Positions 10,375-20,189 of a stretch of 64,000 bases of DNA are shown piece after piece. The notes beneath the pieces were generated by a model. That model was given only the letters and a program-made list of their open reading frames with translations, made no database searches and had not been told where the DNA came from. Made by a program: the position numbers and the translations under genes. This DNA is from Glaciimonas sp. CA11.2 (lineage in GTDB: Bacteria; Pseudomonadota; Gammaproteobacteria; Burkholderiales; Burkholderiaceae_D), in assembly GCF_034314045.1 (NCBI RefSeq), contig NZ_JAVIWL010000001.1:1116001-1180000 (forward strand). Reading direction: 5' to 3'. Numbering within the stretch: the first letter of the stretch is position 1; the number at the start of each line of letters is the position of its first letter.

Positions 10375-10515
10375 ATGAAAAAGCTACTTTGCCTTGTGGC
10401 ACTTGTCCTGGGATGTATTCCGTTCGCGCAAGCACAAGATCACCGTCCAATGATGCGCCACCATCACCATCATCATTACTCTCAACACCACCACAGACCT
10501 CATCATTATCGTTAA
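10375..10515 (+). CDS. Small exported histidine-rich protein
   Basis: A 46-residue reading frame with a strong Shine-Dalgarno (AGAAGGAGTGAAA just before the ATG). It begins with a Sec-type signal, MKKLLCLVALVLGCIPFAQA, and a likely cut after AQA. The mature part of about 26 residues carries about twelve histidines, in runs of six, three and two, with Met-Met and Tyr between them. I know no named family. A periplasmic Ni, Cu or Zn buffer is the natural guess, which is inference. A cysteine inside the signal is not in a clear lipobox. It stands alone between pth and a terminator-like hairpin at 10669. Confidence 0.75.
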   Translation: MKKLLCLVALVLGCIPFAQAQDHRPMMRHHHHHHYSQHHHRPHHYR

Positions 10516-11250
10516 TGCGTTGTGAAGCCTCCTTTTTGTGAGGCCATCATAGTGAATGCGATGTTCTAGCTGAGATAAGGAAGCCAATATGCGTAAGCTA
10601 GGGCAATCACATCTAGGCTTATGACAATTAACGCTATCAGGATGGAATAAAGACGCTTCTAACGTTCTGCGCTTCGAGCAACTCTCGTTCGAAGCGCGTT
10701 TTCTCCCCAACCTCCATCACCGCTCGCCCTTTGCTATAAAAATGGTGTCCAATGCCCGTGTCCTACGGACTTTTATTGTCCAACAGCCCAAAAAACCTAC
10801 ATCCACAGTTTCGAACTAAAAAAGGGGCACGATTCGACCTTCGCCAACCAATCCAAATATCAGGAAATGTAGAGATTCGTAGAATTATCAATGTATTTTC
10901 TTGGCATGATGAGATAATCAAAATAGAAAAAATAACAACATTTCTACCGTTGTTTGAAAATGGTTATGCATACTTGCCGAGCGCATTAGCCGCTTCACAC
11001 TGTATTAATGGCCGTTGTGCCTAAATGAACAGTGATGTTCTCACTGCGCGCAACACCAGATTAGGAGGAAATAATGTTTTTTCTGCGCCTGTTTTATTTT
11101 CAGAAGTATTCGGTAAAAAAATAGATGATTGCTTACAGTCTCAGCCGGAAAACAAGAGCAATCGAAATGTAGTCCGAACTACCCAAAAAAATACGGATTG
11201 CCCCTATCACTGCAGACACAAAATACATCAATTATCTTAGGAGAATTTCT
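10516..11250. other. 735-base stretch without a convincing gene
   Basis: Two open frames (90 and 71 residues at 10752-11024 and 11025-11240) have no Shine-Dalgarno or recognisable protein character, so I leave them out. A short GCCTC/GAGGC hairpin lies at 10527-10544 and a stronger hairpin with a T run at 10669-10701. The part from 10780 to 11000 is AT-rich. Confidence 0.5.
10669..10701 (+). terminator. Terminator-like hairpin downstream of the His-rich gene
   Basis: Stem GCGCTTCGA (10669-10677) pairs perfectly with TCGAAGCGC (10689-10697) and is followed by GTTTT. It lies about 150 bases behind the His-rich gene. It may end that transcript or a small RNA. Confidence 0.5.
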
Positions 11251-13227
11251 TTGGCACTGCTCCCGTTTGCACTCTCACGTCGCGCTTCTTTTTTTTCAAC
11301 ACTACTTTCTCTGCGCCCGGAATGCCAAGCTCGCAGAACTGGGTGGACTCTCGCTATCAGCGCCAGTATTGGGATAGGCCTGTGCATAGCGCCCGTCGCG
11401 TCTGCCTCGAATTTTTCACAAATGGTTTTTTTTGGCGATTCCTTAATGGATAGCGGCTTTTATACCGGTGTCGGTCAACAGCCATCTTTTACGACCAATC
11501 CTGATTTGATCTGGACGCAATTACTGGCACATAAAAATGGCCTGACTGCCGACCCAGCTTATGTGCTGACGCCGAATGGCGTGGTACCGTTGAGCGGAAC
11601 AAATTACGCTGTTGGCGGCGCGCAAACAAGCCAGGCCTCTTTGGATCCGGCGAGTGGATACTTGACTCCCTCTATCACCGATCAGGTGAATGGTTATTTA
11701 GCCAGCCACCCTAAAGTGGATAAAAATGCCCTTTACACCGTATGGGCGGGCTCCAACGACGTTTTTGCTTATACAACCCTGAATCAGGCGGGACTAGGAG
11801 ACCCAGATCCTGCGGTGCAAGCAGCCACCGCACAAACGATCGTCGGACTAGTCGCGGGTGAAGCCGTTAACGTTGCAGGATTGGTGGGCGCGTTGCAACA
11901 CGCTGGCGCAGGAAAAGCAATGGTATTGAATTTGCCCGATATCGGAAATACGCCACTGGCGGCTCAACTCGGATTACAGCAATTATGGACGGCTTCGACC
12001 TACACATTTAATCAAACCTTGAATCAAAGTCTGAACAAGTTAGGCGGCAATATTGTTGCATTAGATGTCTTCAGTCTGCTGGATGAAGTAATCCGCAATC
12101 CGACGCTATACGGTTTTAAAAATGTCATATCAGCGGCATGTACAACACCCGATTCTGGCACTTGCACGGCAGCTACCTTAGTAGAGCCGAACGCAAATAT
12201 GACCTACCTATTCGCCGATAGCGTGCATCCCAGCGGCGCAGCGCAGGCAATCCTCGCCCAATATGCGCAGTCGGTATTGTTAGCACCAACGCAGATTAGT
12301 ATGCTGGCTTCAGCGCCGTTAGTCGGCACACAAGCCCAAACGCTCGCCATCGATAATCGTTTGCGTTTATTCGGCCTGGCACCAGCAAACGTAGGCAAGC
12401 CAGAAGCCTACGCGGTAGTTGGCAATACCCAGCGTAACTACAGCAGAACCGATAATATGCAGGGCCTGGATGGTTCCGCCACGAGTGCCACAGTGGGAAT
12501 TGATTACGCGATTAATCGGCAGTGGATGATTGGAACCGCGTTTGGATACGGTCAAAATAAAGAAAATTTTGGCAGCAATACCGGACACTTCAAGCTGGAT
12601 CAAACCATGATCTCAGCCTATACCCAATACCGTGATGGCGCATGGGCTGTCAATGCTATCGGCTTAGCCGGTTTGCTCGACTATAACAATGTCACCCGAA
12701 GTATCTTGCTGGGTCAGGCTTTACGTAACGAAAACGGTAAGACTTCAGGTGATCAAGTACTTCTGCGCTTAGGCGCTCAATATGACTTCACACTAGGCGC
12801 CGCCGTATTGAGTCCTCTGGTTAATTTGACCTGGCAACAGATAAAGGTCGATGCATATGATGAACTGGGTAACGACAGCACAGCCATGCACTTTGACGCG
12901 CAAACACGTACATCGCTAGTATCCAGCGTTGGGCTGCAATTAACCTCCAATCAAACTATGTGGGGCTTTACGATCCAACCATTTGCCAAACTAGCGTGGG
13001 ACAGAGAATTGAAAAATACGCCGGATGATGTCCGTGCGCATGTGGTCGGAATGGGTGGCAGTTTTGGGATGCCAGGGTATCAAAGCGCGGCAAACACAAC
13101 CCATCTTGATCTGGGTGCGAACATCAAACTGGCAGCCGATACAACTGCCTTTGCAAATTATAGCGGTCAGTTCGCGAGTGGAAATAAAGCCAATACATTC
13201 CAGCTCGGCGTCGCTAAAATATTTTAA
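11251..13227 (+). CDS. Autotransporter GDSL esterase/lipase (EstA-like)
   Basis: A 658-residue type Va secreted enzyme. The TTG start at 11251 is supported by TAGGAGAA just upstream. A long signal with a basic N-region ends near VASAS (49-53). The GDSL catalytic domain has FGDSLMDSG with Ser64, GTNYAVGGA, WAGSNDVF near 165-172 (oxyanion Asn) and DSVHPSG with Asp323/His326. The C-terminal third, from about 380, is a beta-barrel translocator ending in Phe (LGVAKIF) for Bam-dependent insertion. It is like Pseudomonas EstA, an outer-membrane esterase acting on short-chain or glycerol esters. The exact substrate is unknown. Confidence 0.93.
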   Translation: MALLPFALSRRASFFSTLLSLRPECQARRTGWTLAISASIGIGLCIAPVASASNFSQMVFFGDSLMDSGFYTGVGQQPSFTTNPDLIWTQLLAHKNGLTADPAYVLTPNGVVPLSGTNYAVGGAQTSQASLDPASGYLTPSITDQVNGYLASHPKVDKNALYTVWAGSNDVFAYTTLNQAGLGDPDPAVQAATAQTIVGLVAGEAVNVAGLVGALQHAGAGKAMVLNLPDIGNTPLAAQLGLQQLWTASTYTFNQTLNQSLNKLGGNIVALDVFSLLDEVIRNPTLYGFKNVISAACTTPDSGTCTAATLVEPNANMTYLFADSVHPSGAAQAILAQYAQSVLLAPTQISMLASAPLVGTQAQTLAIDNRLRLFGLAPANVGKPEAYAVVGNTQRNYSRTDNMQGLDGSATSATVGIDYAINRQWMIGTAFGYGQNKENFGSNTGHFKLDQTMISAYTQYRDGAWAVNAIGLAGLLDYNNVTRSILLGQALRNENGKTSGDQVLLRLGAQYDFTLGAAVLSPLVNLTWQQIKVDAYDELGNDSTAMHFDAQTRTSLVSSVGLQLTSNQTMWGFTIQPFAKLAWDRELKNTPDDVRAHVVGMGGSFGMPGYQSAANTTHLDLGANIKLAADTTAFANYSGQFASGNKANTFQLGVAKIF

Positions 13228-13252
13228 GTTCTGATCAAACATAAAAAAGCAA

Positions 13253-13280
13253 GCGCCGTTCCCTAGCACCGGAACGGCGC
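13253..13280 (+). terminator. Strong hairpin after the esterase gene
   Basis: Perfect 10-bp stem GCGCCGTTCC/GGAACGGCGC with an 8-base loop, 25 bases after the esterase stop. The tail is only pyrimidine-rich (ACCCTCTTCT). An A run precedes the stem. Confidence 0.7.
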
Positions 13281-13847
13281 ACCCTCTTCTACTTCTGATA
13301 TTCAGGCGCGGCAAATCACAACTTTATATAAGCTCATGATAGTGAGTGACACATCATCGCCGAATCGACAAGAAATGGTCCGCTCATGACTACGCATTTT
13401 TACTCCAGGTGCGGGTGGTTCTGATTGCAACGCACGCAAGACTATTTACAGCAATTCAGCCGAACGTACCTGTTCACCGACAAAATGCATCTGAAAACCT
13501 TTACACCGCGCCTATGTTGCGTGAAAGTCGCGCTATTTGCACACAAAACCGATGTAAAGCAGGATCTCGCAGATATCCAGCCGTTTTAGGTCAGCGCCGT
13601 TGGCAGAAGACCTTCCGAGAGAGTTACAATAGGCATCTTTTTGAACAAAGTCTCGATAAAATTGGTGAACGTCACCCAAGTTTGTTGGTACTGTTGCAAG
13701 TCTGTTGTGCATCCTCGTTGTGAATCTTCGTTACGCGTCCTGGCTTATTGGCACTTCGAATCGCCGACGCGCATTTAACCTGACACTGCGCCGGACCGCT
13801 TCATCTGTAACTGTTCCTGTGTAACCTATTGATCTAGAAAGATTTTC
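13281..13847. other. 567-base stretch with no supported gene
   Basis: An open frame of 125 residues (13346-13723) has no Shine-Dalgarno and a composition unlike a bacterial protein, so I do not call it. I see no tRNA, repeat or clear regulatory site. The promoter of ychF should lie near the right end. Confidence 0.4.
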
Positions 13848-14939
13848 ATGAGTCTCAAGTGCGGCATCGTCGGCCTACCTAACGTTGGCAAATCTACCCT
13901 GTTTAATGCACTGACTAAAGCAGGCATTCCAGCAGAAAATTATCCATTCTGCACTATCGAACCGAATGTCGGCATGGTGGAAGTACCAGACCCGCGCTTG
14001 ACGTCGCTAGCCGAAATTGTCAAGCCAGAGCGGATTCTGCCTGCGACGGTTGAGTTTGTGGACATCGCTGGTCTGGTAGCCGGCGCTTCCAAAGGCGAAG
14101 GCCTTGGTAATCAGTTTCTAGCCCATATCCGCGAAACAGACGCCATCGTCAATGTAGTACGCTGCTTTGAAGATGACAATGTCATCCACGTTGCTGGCAA
14201 AGTCAGCCCGCTAGACGATATCGAAGTTATCCAGACCGAATTAGCGCTAGCCGACATGGGAACGGTCGAGAAAGCGATTCATCGCGAAAACAAAAAGGCC
14301 CGATCCGGCGACAAGGATGCAGCCAAGCTAGTCGCAGTATTAGAACGTTTGATGCCGGAATTGAACCAGGCCAAGCCAGTACGCGCTTGTGGCCTTGATG
14401 AAGAAGAAATGGCGCTGATCAAGCCACTTTGTTTGATTACGGCAAAGCCCGCGATGTATGTTGCCAATGTTTCAGATACCGGCTTCACAAACAATCCATT
14501 GCTCGATCAATTAACCGCGTACGCCGCGTCGCAAAACGCACCGATGGTACCAATTTGCGCATCAATTGAATCTGAAATTTCAGACCTCGATGAAGCCGAC
14601 AAACACGAGTTTCTGGCAGACATGGGCATGGAAGAGCCGGGTCTGGATCGTCTGATTCGTGCTGCATTTAAGTTGCTCGGTCTGCAAACCTATTTCACTG
14701 CGGGCGTGAAAGAAGTCCGCGCCTGGACCATCCACGTCGGTGATACCGGGCCCCAAGCAGCAGGCGTTATTCATACTGACTTCGAACGCGGTTTCATTCG
14801 CGCACAAACAATCGCTTACGATGATTTCATTACGTATAAGGGTGAGGCTGGCGCTAAGGAAGCTGGCAAGATGCGCGCTGAAGGTAAAGAGTATGTAGTG
14901 AAAGATGGCGACGTTTTGAACTTCTTGTTTAACGTTTAG
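13848..14939 (+). CDS. ychF: Ribosome-binding ATPase YchF (OLA1 family)
   Basis: P-loop protein of the Obg group that prefers ATP to GTP and binds ribosomes; it is linked to oxidative stress responses. Walker A GLPNVGKS is at 9-16, the G3-like segment is [20 protein letters not shown], and the C-terminus carries a TGS domain ([12 protein letters not shown] onwards). Length is 363 residues, exactly typical. Start ATG at 13848, after GAAAG. A hairpin follows at 14957. Confidence 0.97.
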   Translation: MSLKCGIVGLPNVGKSTLFNALTKAGIPAENYPFCTIEPNVGMVEVPDPRLTSLAEIVKPERILPATVEFVDIAGLVAGASKGEGLGNQFLAHIRETDAIVNVVRCFEDDNVIHVAGKVSPLDDIEVIQTELALADMGTVEKAIHRENKKARSGDKDAAKLVAVLERLMPELNQAKPVRACGLDEEEMALIKPLCLITAKPAMYVANVSDTGFTNNPLLDQLTAYAASQNAPMVPICASIESEISDLDEADKHEFLADMGMEEPGLDRLIRAAFKLLGLQTYFTAGVKEVRAWTIHVGDTGPQAAGVIHTDFERGFIRAQTIAYDDFITYKGEAGAKEAGKMRAEGKEYVVKDGDVLNFLFNV

Positions 14940-14956
14940 CATCTAATCTCTGAATC

Positions 14957-14989
14957 TGAATCGCCAACCAAAAAATGGCTGGCGATTCA
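14957..14989 (+). terminator. Terminator-like hairpin after ychF
   Basis: Perfect 10-bp stem TGAATCGCCA/TGGCGATTCA around a 13-base loop, 17 bases after the ychF stop. Only a short T run follows, so it may be a weak intrinsic terminator. Confidence 0.6.
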
Positions 14990-15218
14990 TTTGCCTCAAG
15001 AGATGCTCCTTACTCATTTGTTCGGTAAGGACATCCTGACCGAATGCAAAGTCATTCTCCCTTCGTCAGCCCAAAAATAAGAAAACCAAATCGTTATCCG
15101 CTAAAGACGCCATGCGTTTCAGTTTTTTTAACGTTTGGTCAATTAATATCTATGGCTTTATGACGCTTTGGTCCGGGTATCTCTGGAGCGCGCAGCATTA
15201 AGCGTCGCGATCAGTTAA

Positions 15219-15860
15219 TCACCGCTTACCGGTTGTATTGATTTTTTGATATCCATTCCGAGGTTTCCAGGAAAACTGCATAGTCATTCCTGCAATATCA
15301 ATTACATCCCCATCTGATAGCGACCATGCCCCCACCTTCAGCGGTGCACCGTTGACACGCGTGTAGGTATTTCCCTCAACGTGCGTCAGCTCATAACCGT
15401 GCGCTCTACGCGCCACAATGGCAACTTGAACACCAGGACGGCCAATTGTCGTCAGTACTTTCACCAACGCCAGTTTCTTGCCAGCACCGGGGCCGTCAAT
15501 CACGGTAACGATCGCATCAGGACGCAGCGACGGAAACATCTTCAGATGGTGGTCCTCGCTGATATCCTCAACCGCGTCGACGAGATACACCAGTTTGTAC
15601 TTCGCCATCTGTATGACGTCGTTGTGCTGTAAAAAATGTTTTGTAACGGCATGCCCGTTGACTTGCGTGCCGTTAGTGCTGCTCAGGTCTTCCAAAAACG
15701 AATCATTATAGATAGTGATGATGACAGCATGTTCACCGCTAACAGCGGGGCTGTCGATCACCAGGTCATTGTGAGGGCGCCGACCGATGGTAGTGCGCTC
15801 CTTATGGAGGACCATTTCCTGAACGACATTGTCCCCTTCGGTTAATACAATCTTCGCCAT
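15219..15860 (-). CDS. FHA-domain protein with two FHA modules
   Basis: A 213-residue cytoplasmic protein. The first FHA domain (about 1-90) has the phosphothreonine-binding signature GRRPHNDLVIDSPAVSGEHAVI and DLSSTNGTQVNG. A second, degenerate FHA-like module (about 115-205) has TTIGRPG and NTYTRVNGAPL but lacks the conserved Ser-x-x-His. FHA domains bind phosphothreonine peptides. The PP2C phosphatase gene lies directly upstream on the same strand, so the two probably work in one Ser/Thr phosphorylation circuit, but no kinase gene is in the window. Confidence 0.9.
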   Translation of the reverse strand: MAKIVLTEGDNVVQEMVLHKERTTIGRRPHNDLVIDSPAVSGEHAVIITIYNDSFLEDLSSTNGTQVNGHAVTKHFLQHNDVIQMAKYKLVYLVDAVEDISEDHHLKMFPSLRPDAIVTVIDGPGAGKKLALVKVLTTIGRPGVQVAIVARRAHGYELTHVEGNTYTRVNGAPLKVGAWSLSDGDVIDIAGMTMQFSWKPRNGYQKINTTGKR

Positions 15861-16048
15861 TCCTATCTCTCTCGTTTTATGTGGACAACTGGAGAAATAT
15901 TATTTTAAATACATTTTCTCAGGATTGATATCAATTTCTACTCGTTTTTCCCTGTTGAGAAAATTAAAAACGTTGATGCTACAAGTGCAATTATGAGCGC
16001 TCGGGTCCCAGCGCTTTGTGAGTGAATCACCATGGGTATCCATAGGTG

Positions 16049-16873
16049 TTAATGACTCGGCTTTAATTGCTCTGCGGCACTGCATTGGGAGTCATTCTGG
16101 GCATCATTATTAACAACTTTTATTAACACTACAGAAATATTATCTTGCCCACCGCCTTCATTAGCGGCTTTTATCAGGAGTTCACATGCTGCTTTCGAAT
16201 CATCGCTTGTGGCGTTGATAATGTTTTTAATTTGCAGTGGTGAAAGGCGGTCTGATAAGCCGTCAGAACACAACAAAAAAAGATCGCCGACCTCCACCGC
16301 TTGCTCTTGCACGTCGACTACCAGTTGATGCTCTACACCTACTGCGCGCGTAATCACATTACGATTCATGGCGAATGCTGCTTGTTCTTGCGTTAAAAGC
16401 CCTGCAGAAATTTGCTCTTGTACCAGAGAATGATCTCGCGTTAATTGCGCCAACTCGCCATTGCGCAACACATAGGCGCGTGAATCACCAACATGTGCAA
16501 TGCTTACGCAATCACCCTGAAACCACGCCAGCACCACCGTCGTCCCCATTCCGCGATATTCAGGATGTTGGCGGGCAGTCTCGATAATTGTGCTGTTGGC
16601 CTTTCGAACAGCCTGAATTAAACACAGACGCCTAACCGCTGGCTGATCATCTGGATGACTATATTGGTTTTCACGTTGATGCCGCTCTACCGCATGCTGA
16701 ATTGTCACCGTGGCGATGCCACTTGCCACTTCGCCCGCGTTATAGCCGCCCATCCCATCCGCCAAAATAGCCAGTTGCAAAACCTCGCTTATCGCAATAG
16801 CATCCTCATTTTCTGGTCGCACCATGCCAACATCGGTCTTGGCAAAAAAATCAAATCGTAAAGGAATGGACAT
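16049..16873 (-). CDS. PP2C-type serine/threonine protein phosphatase
   Basis: A 274-residue metal-dependent phosphatase of the PppA/Stp1 type. Metal-binding motifs are visible: RPENEDA (Asp24), ILADGMGGYNAGEVAS (Asp39, Gly40), HVGDSRAYVLRNG, CSDGLSD and GGGQDNISVV. No membrane segment is seen. It is followed after about 190 bases by the FHA gene. Likely role: dephosphorylation of proteins modified by a Hanks-type kinase encoded elsewhere. Confidence 0.93.
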   Translation of the reverse strand: MSIPLRFDFFAKTDVGMVRPENEDAIAISEVLQLAILADGMGGYNAGEVASGIATVTIQHAVERHQRENQYSHPDDQPAVRRLCLIQAVRKANSTIIETARQHPEYRGMGTTVVLAWFQGDCVSIAHVGDSRAYVLRNGELAQLTRDHSLVQEQISAGLLTQEQAAFAMNRNVITRAVGVEHQLVVDVQEQAVEVGDLFLLCSDGLSDRLSPLQIKNIINATSDDSKAACELLIKAANEGGGQDNISVVLIKVVNNDAQNDSQCSAAEQLKPSH

Positions 16874-17260
16874 TTTCAGTAGCGATCAAAAGAGTATAGA
16901 TATCAGGCAAATGCTGATCTAAATGTATTTTCGTTGGTTAATAGAACGACAGCAACATAAAAAAAGGCGAAAAACTAGATATTTCTTGATGACGTACATG
17001 GTTGTTTGGCGAAGCCGTTCAAACACCTTAACTCCCAAGAGAAATCTTAACTTATCTATTGTGTAGTGAATCATCGCAGTCCATGTAGATAACGAAATCG
17101 TCTGGCATCTCATCCATCCAAAGTCCTCGAAGGCCCACTCTGAAAAAGCCTCGTAGCCATGTCATTGCTGAGGGAAGCAACATAAAACTTGCGATTTTCG
17201 GTAGCGTAGAAAATAGCCGACATAACAAAATCAGCACTAGACGGTTAACGACTGACCACA
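16874..17260. other. Gene-free stretch between the PP2C gene and sucD
   Basis: No convincing reading frame. A minus-strand frame of 69 residues starts inside the sucD terminator and is not believable. The promoter of the PP2C-FHA unit should lie near 16880-16950, but no clear consensus was recognised. Confidence 0.4.
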
Positions 17261-17284
17261 AAAAAGGAGCCGAAGCTCCTTTTT
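17261..17284 (-). terminator. Terminator of sucCD with a UUCG tetraloop
   Basis: On the minus strand the sequence reads AAAAAGGAGC-TTCG-GCTCCTTTTT. The stem is closed by C-G around an extra-stable UUCG loop and followed by five T. The symmetry makes it able to act in both directions. Confidence 0.92.
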
Positions 17285-17317
17285 ATTCATTCAATTACAA
17301 TCAGGCAAGTAGCCGGA

Positions 17318-18199
17318 TTACAACATCGCCATCAACAAACGCGCCATCTCAGACGGATTCTTAGTGGTTTTGATACCGCAAGCTTCCATGATGTCGAGTT
17401 TTGCTTGTGCTGTATCAGCACCGCCAGAAATCAACGCACCGGCATGACCCATACGTTTGCCCGGAGGCGCTGTAACGCCAGCGATAAAGTTAACGACCGG
17501 CTTTTTCATGTTGTCTTTGATCCAGTAAGCTGCATTAGCCTCATCAGGACCGCCGATTTCACCGATCATGATGACCGCATCGGTATCAGGATCGTCATTG
17601 AACATCTTCATGATATCGATATGTTTCAGGCCGTTGATTGGATCGCCGCCGATACCAACTGCCGATGATTGACCCAGACCCAGCGCGGTCAACTGACCGA
17701 CTGCTTCATACGTCAATGTACCCGAACGCGATACCACACCGATACGGCCTCGCTTGTGAATATGGCCTGGCATGATACCAATTTTGATTTCGTCCGGCGT
17801 GATCAGACCTGGGCAATTTGGTCCTAGAAGCAAAGTCTTGCTACCGGATTTAGCCATACGGTCTTTCAATGCCAGCATATCGCGGACAGGAATACCTTCC
17901 GTGATACAGATCGCCAGATCCAGTTCTGCTTCAACCGCTTCCCAAATCGCTGCTGCCGCGCCTGCTGGCGGCACATAAATCACTGAAACGTTAGCGCCGG
18001 TAGCGGCCTTGGCTTCTCCGACGTTAGCGAAAATAGGAATGCCTTCGAAATCTTCACCGGCTCTTTTAGGGTTCACGCCAGCGACAAAAGCTTCTTTGCC
18101 ATTTGCATAATCACGGCAACCGCGCGTGTGGTATTGACCGGTTTTGCCAGTGATACCTTGGGTGACGACTTTTGTATCTTTGTTAATCAGGATCGACAT
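17318..18199 (-). CDS. sucD: Succinyl-CoA synthetase alpha subunit
   Basis: TCA cycle enzyme making succinate and ATP from succinyl-CoA. 293 residues with the N-terminal CoA-binding Rossmann domain ([13 protein letters not shown]), SRSGTLTYE, and the phospho-histidine loop [10 protein letters not shown] near 250. It forms a heterotetramer with SucC, whose gene lies about 96 bases upstream. The UUCG terminator follows. Confidence 0.97.
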   Translation of the reverse strand: MSILINKDTKVVTQGITGKTGQYHTRGCRDYANGKEAFVAGVNPKRAGEDFEGIPIFANVGEAKAATGANVSVIYVPPAGAAAAIWEAVEAELDLAICITEGIPVRDMLALKDRMAKSGSKTLLLGPNCPGLITPDEIKIGIMPGHIHKRGRIGVVSRSGTLTYEAVGQLTALGLGQSSAVGIGGDPINGLKHIDIMKMFNDDPDTDAVIMIGEIGGPDEANAAYWIKDNMKKPVVNFIAGVTAPPGKRMGHAGALISGGADTAQAKLDIMEACGIKTTKNPSEMARLLMAML

Positions 18200-18295
18200 G
18201 TTTGTTCCTTGCCTTATTTTTGAGCGTGAATCAATTCGTCAACGTAAGTGCAAATTGATCGTCGCTAAATTCTCAGATCGCTAAAACCAATGCGA

Positions 18296-19462
18296 TTATT
18301 GACCGTTAGCTGCAGCAACAACTTTCTGCGCCGCTTCTTCCATGCTGTCGGCAGCAATGATAGGCAAGCCCGATTCCGCCAGCAATTTTTTGCCGATTTC
18401 TTCGTTGGTACCCTTCATGCGCACGACAAGTGGCACGCTCAATGAAACCGCCTTCGATGCAGCGATCACGCCTTCAGCGATCACGTCACAACGCATGATA
18501 CCGCCGAAAATATTGACCAGAATTGCCTTCAAACTTGGATTCTTCAGCATGATCTTAAATGCTTCAGTCACTTTTTCTGCTGTAGCACCACCGCCTACAT
18601 CAAGGAAGTTCGCTGGCTCGCCGCCGAACAATTTGATCGTGTCCATCGTGGCCATCGCCAGACCAGCGCCATTTACCAGGCAACCGATGTTACCGTCGAG
18701 TGAGATGTATGCCAGATCAAATTTCGATGCTTCGACTTCTGCTGGGTCTTCTTCGTCCAGATCGCGATAAGCAACGATTTCAGGTTGGCGATACAAAGCG
18801 TTAGGATCAAAGTTAAACTTCGCGTCCAAAGCAATAATTTTGCCAGAGCCAGTGACGATCAGCGGGTTGATTTCGGCCAATGAGCAATCGGTATCCCAAT
18901 AAGCTTTGTATAGACCTTGCAGTTGTACCCGAGCGTCAGCAATAGAACCCGCTGGTACGCCGATTTTTGCGGAAATACTGTCCGCTTCTGCGTCAGTGAG
19001 TCCTGTCGATGGATCAATGACGACCTGATGAATTTTTTCCGGATGACTTTCCGCAACTTCTTCAATGTCCATGCCGCCTTCGCTCGATGCCATCAGCACC
19101 ACGCGTTGACTAACACGGTCAGTTACCATACTGACGTATAGTTCTTGCTTGATGTCTGCGCCCTCTTCGATCAACAAACGACGCACTTTTTGACCTTCTG
19201 GGCCAGTTTGATGCGTGATCAGCTGCATGCCCAGGATTTCATTAGCGTATTCGCGAACTTGTTCAAGCGATTTAGCCACTTTCACGCCGCCGCCTTTACC
19301 GCGACCACCTGCATGAATTTGTGCCTTCACGACCCATACCGAACCGCCGAGAGTTTCAGCAGCTTTAACTGCCTCATCGACGCTCAGGCACGGAATACCG
19401 CGCGGTGTTGTTACCCCAAATTTACGGAGAATTTCTTTGCCCTGATACTCATGGATTTTCAT
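18296..19462 (-). CDS. sucC: Succinyl-CoA synthetase beta subunit
   Basis: 388 residues, the standard length. N-terminal ATP-grasp domain beginning [17 protein letters not shown], with [19 protein letters not shown] as the nucleotide-binding region, and a C-terminal flavodoxin-like ligase domain with [10 protein letters not shown]. It binds ADP or GDP and succinate. First gene of the sucCD operon on the minus strand. Confidence 0.97.
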   Translation of the reverse strand: MKIHEYQGKEILRKFGVTTPRGIPCLSVDEAVKAAETLGGSVWVVKAQIHAGGRGKGGGVKVAKSLEQVREYANEILGMQLITHQTGPEGQKVRRLLIEEGADIKQELYVSMVTDRVSQRVVLMASSEGGMDIEEVAESHPEKIHQVVIDPSTGLTDAEADSISAKIGVPAGSIADARVQLQGLYKAYWDTDCSLAEINPLIVTGSGKIIALDAKFNFDPNALYRQPEIVAYRDLDEEDPAEVEASKFDLAYISLDGNIGCLVNGAGLAMATMDTIKLFGGEPANFLDVGGGATAEKVTEAFKIMLKNPSLKAILVNIFGGIMRCDVIAEGVIAASKAVSLSVPLVVRMKGTNEEIGKKLLAESGLPIIAADSMEEAAQKVVAAANGQ

Positions 19463-19556
19463 GCGAGCTTCCCTTCTGACGCTGATTTAAATTAACTTGC
19501 TGGTTGGACTAGATAAATGCACTAAGAATTAAATTACAACAAAATCATTAACGACA

Positions 19557-20189
19557 CTAACGGGGTTCGGACTGTATGTCCGGGGGCTTACTAACTGGCA
19601 TGTTGGATTGTGTCTCAGGAATTTCTGGCCGCGCGGACGCCCACTTTGGATAAAATTGCGCGACAACCGCTCCATCCCTCCGCAGCGCGTAGCAACTTCC
19701 TACCTGAAATGGTTTTTTGTCTCCTGTACTCAACCGTGTCGGTGCCGTGCTGCCAACACTCGTTTCACCAGAAAACGCTTGAAGCGCAACAGTCGGCAAT
19801 ATTTGAGCAAGCTCAGTCAGATGAGTGCAAGCCAGCGCACCACCGACACGCTCTTTCAACGTATAGCGAAATCCTTTTAACAGATTCAGGCCAACTAATT
19901 GATTGTAGGCAGGGGAGACGGTATTGCAATGTCCGGGATAAGGCATGGCCTCAGAATGCACCGCGACCTCGGTAATGGTGTAGAGATTGTCTAGCGTTAA
20001 ACGCAGCCATAAATCGTGCACAGCCTCGCCGGCTGGCAAAATTCCGTGCGGCAACTCAAGATCACTGGCTTTAATATCGGTAATGTGCGCGTCCAACTCC
20101 CATAAGCCATCGTCACGAATAAACGCGTCGACTTGTATGGTGCGCGTATGTGTCAGCGCCCTGCGAGAAGTAGGAGGTAATAGGGACAT
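19557..20189 (-). CDS. DUF2889 domain protein
   Basis: A 210-residue protein of a family common in proteobacteria and of unknown function. It has the characteristic N-terminal RRALTHTRTIQVDAFIRDDG, the middle ITDIKASD, and a conserved segment AYNQLVGLNLLKGFRYTLKERVGGALACTHLTEL. No signal peptide or membrane segment is seen. It lies between recX and sucC on the same strand, about 90 bases ahead of sucC, so it may share their transcript. No function can be assigned. Confidence 0.85.
   Translation of the reverse strand: MSLLPPTSRRALTHTRTIQVDAFIRDDGLWELDAHITDIKASDLELPHGILPAGEAVHDLWLRLTLDNLYTITEVAVHSEAMPYPGHCNTVSPAYNQLVGLNLLKGFRYTLKERVGGALACTHLTELAQILPTVALQAFSGETSVGSTAPTRLSTGDKKPFQVGSCYALRRDGAVVAQFYPKWASARPEIPETQSNMPVSKPPDIQSEPR

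Noticed and set aside
10752..11240. Two adjoining open frames of 90 and 71 residues
   Set aside because: No ribosome-binding site and no recognisable protein pattern; AT-rich intergenic DNA.
13346..13723. Open frame of 125 residues between the esterase and ychF
   Set aside because: No Shine-Dalgarno, no family character, irregular composition; probably chance in non-coding DNA.
15900..16085. 61-residue frame between the PP2C and FHA genes
   Set aside because: Overlaps the end of the phosphatase gene and has no Shine-Dalgarno.
17052..17261. 69-residue minus-strand frame before the sucD terminator
   Set aside because: It begins inside the terminator hairpin and has no start signal.
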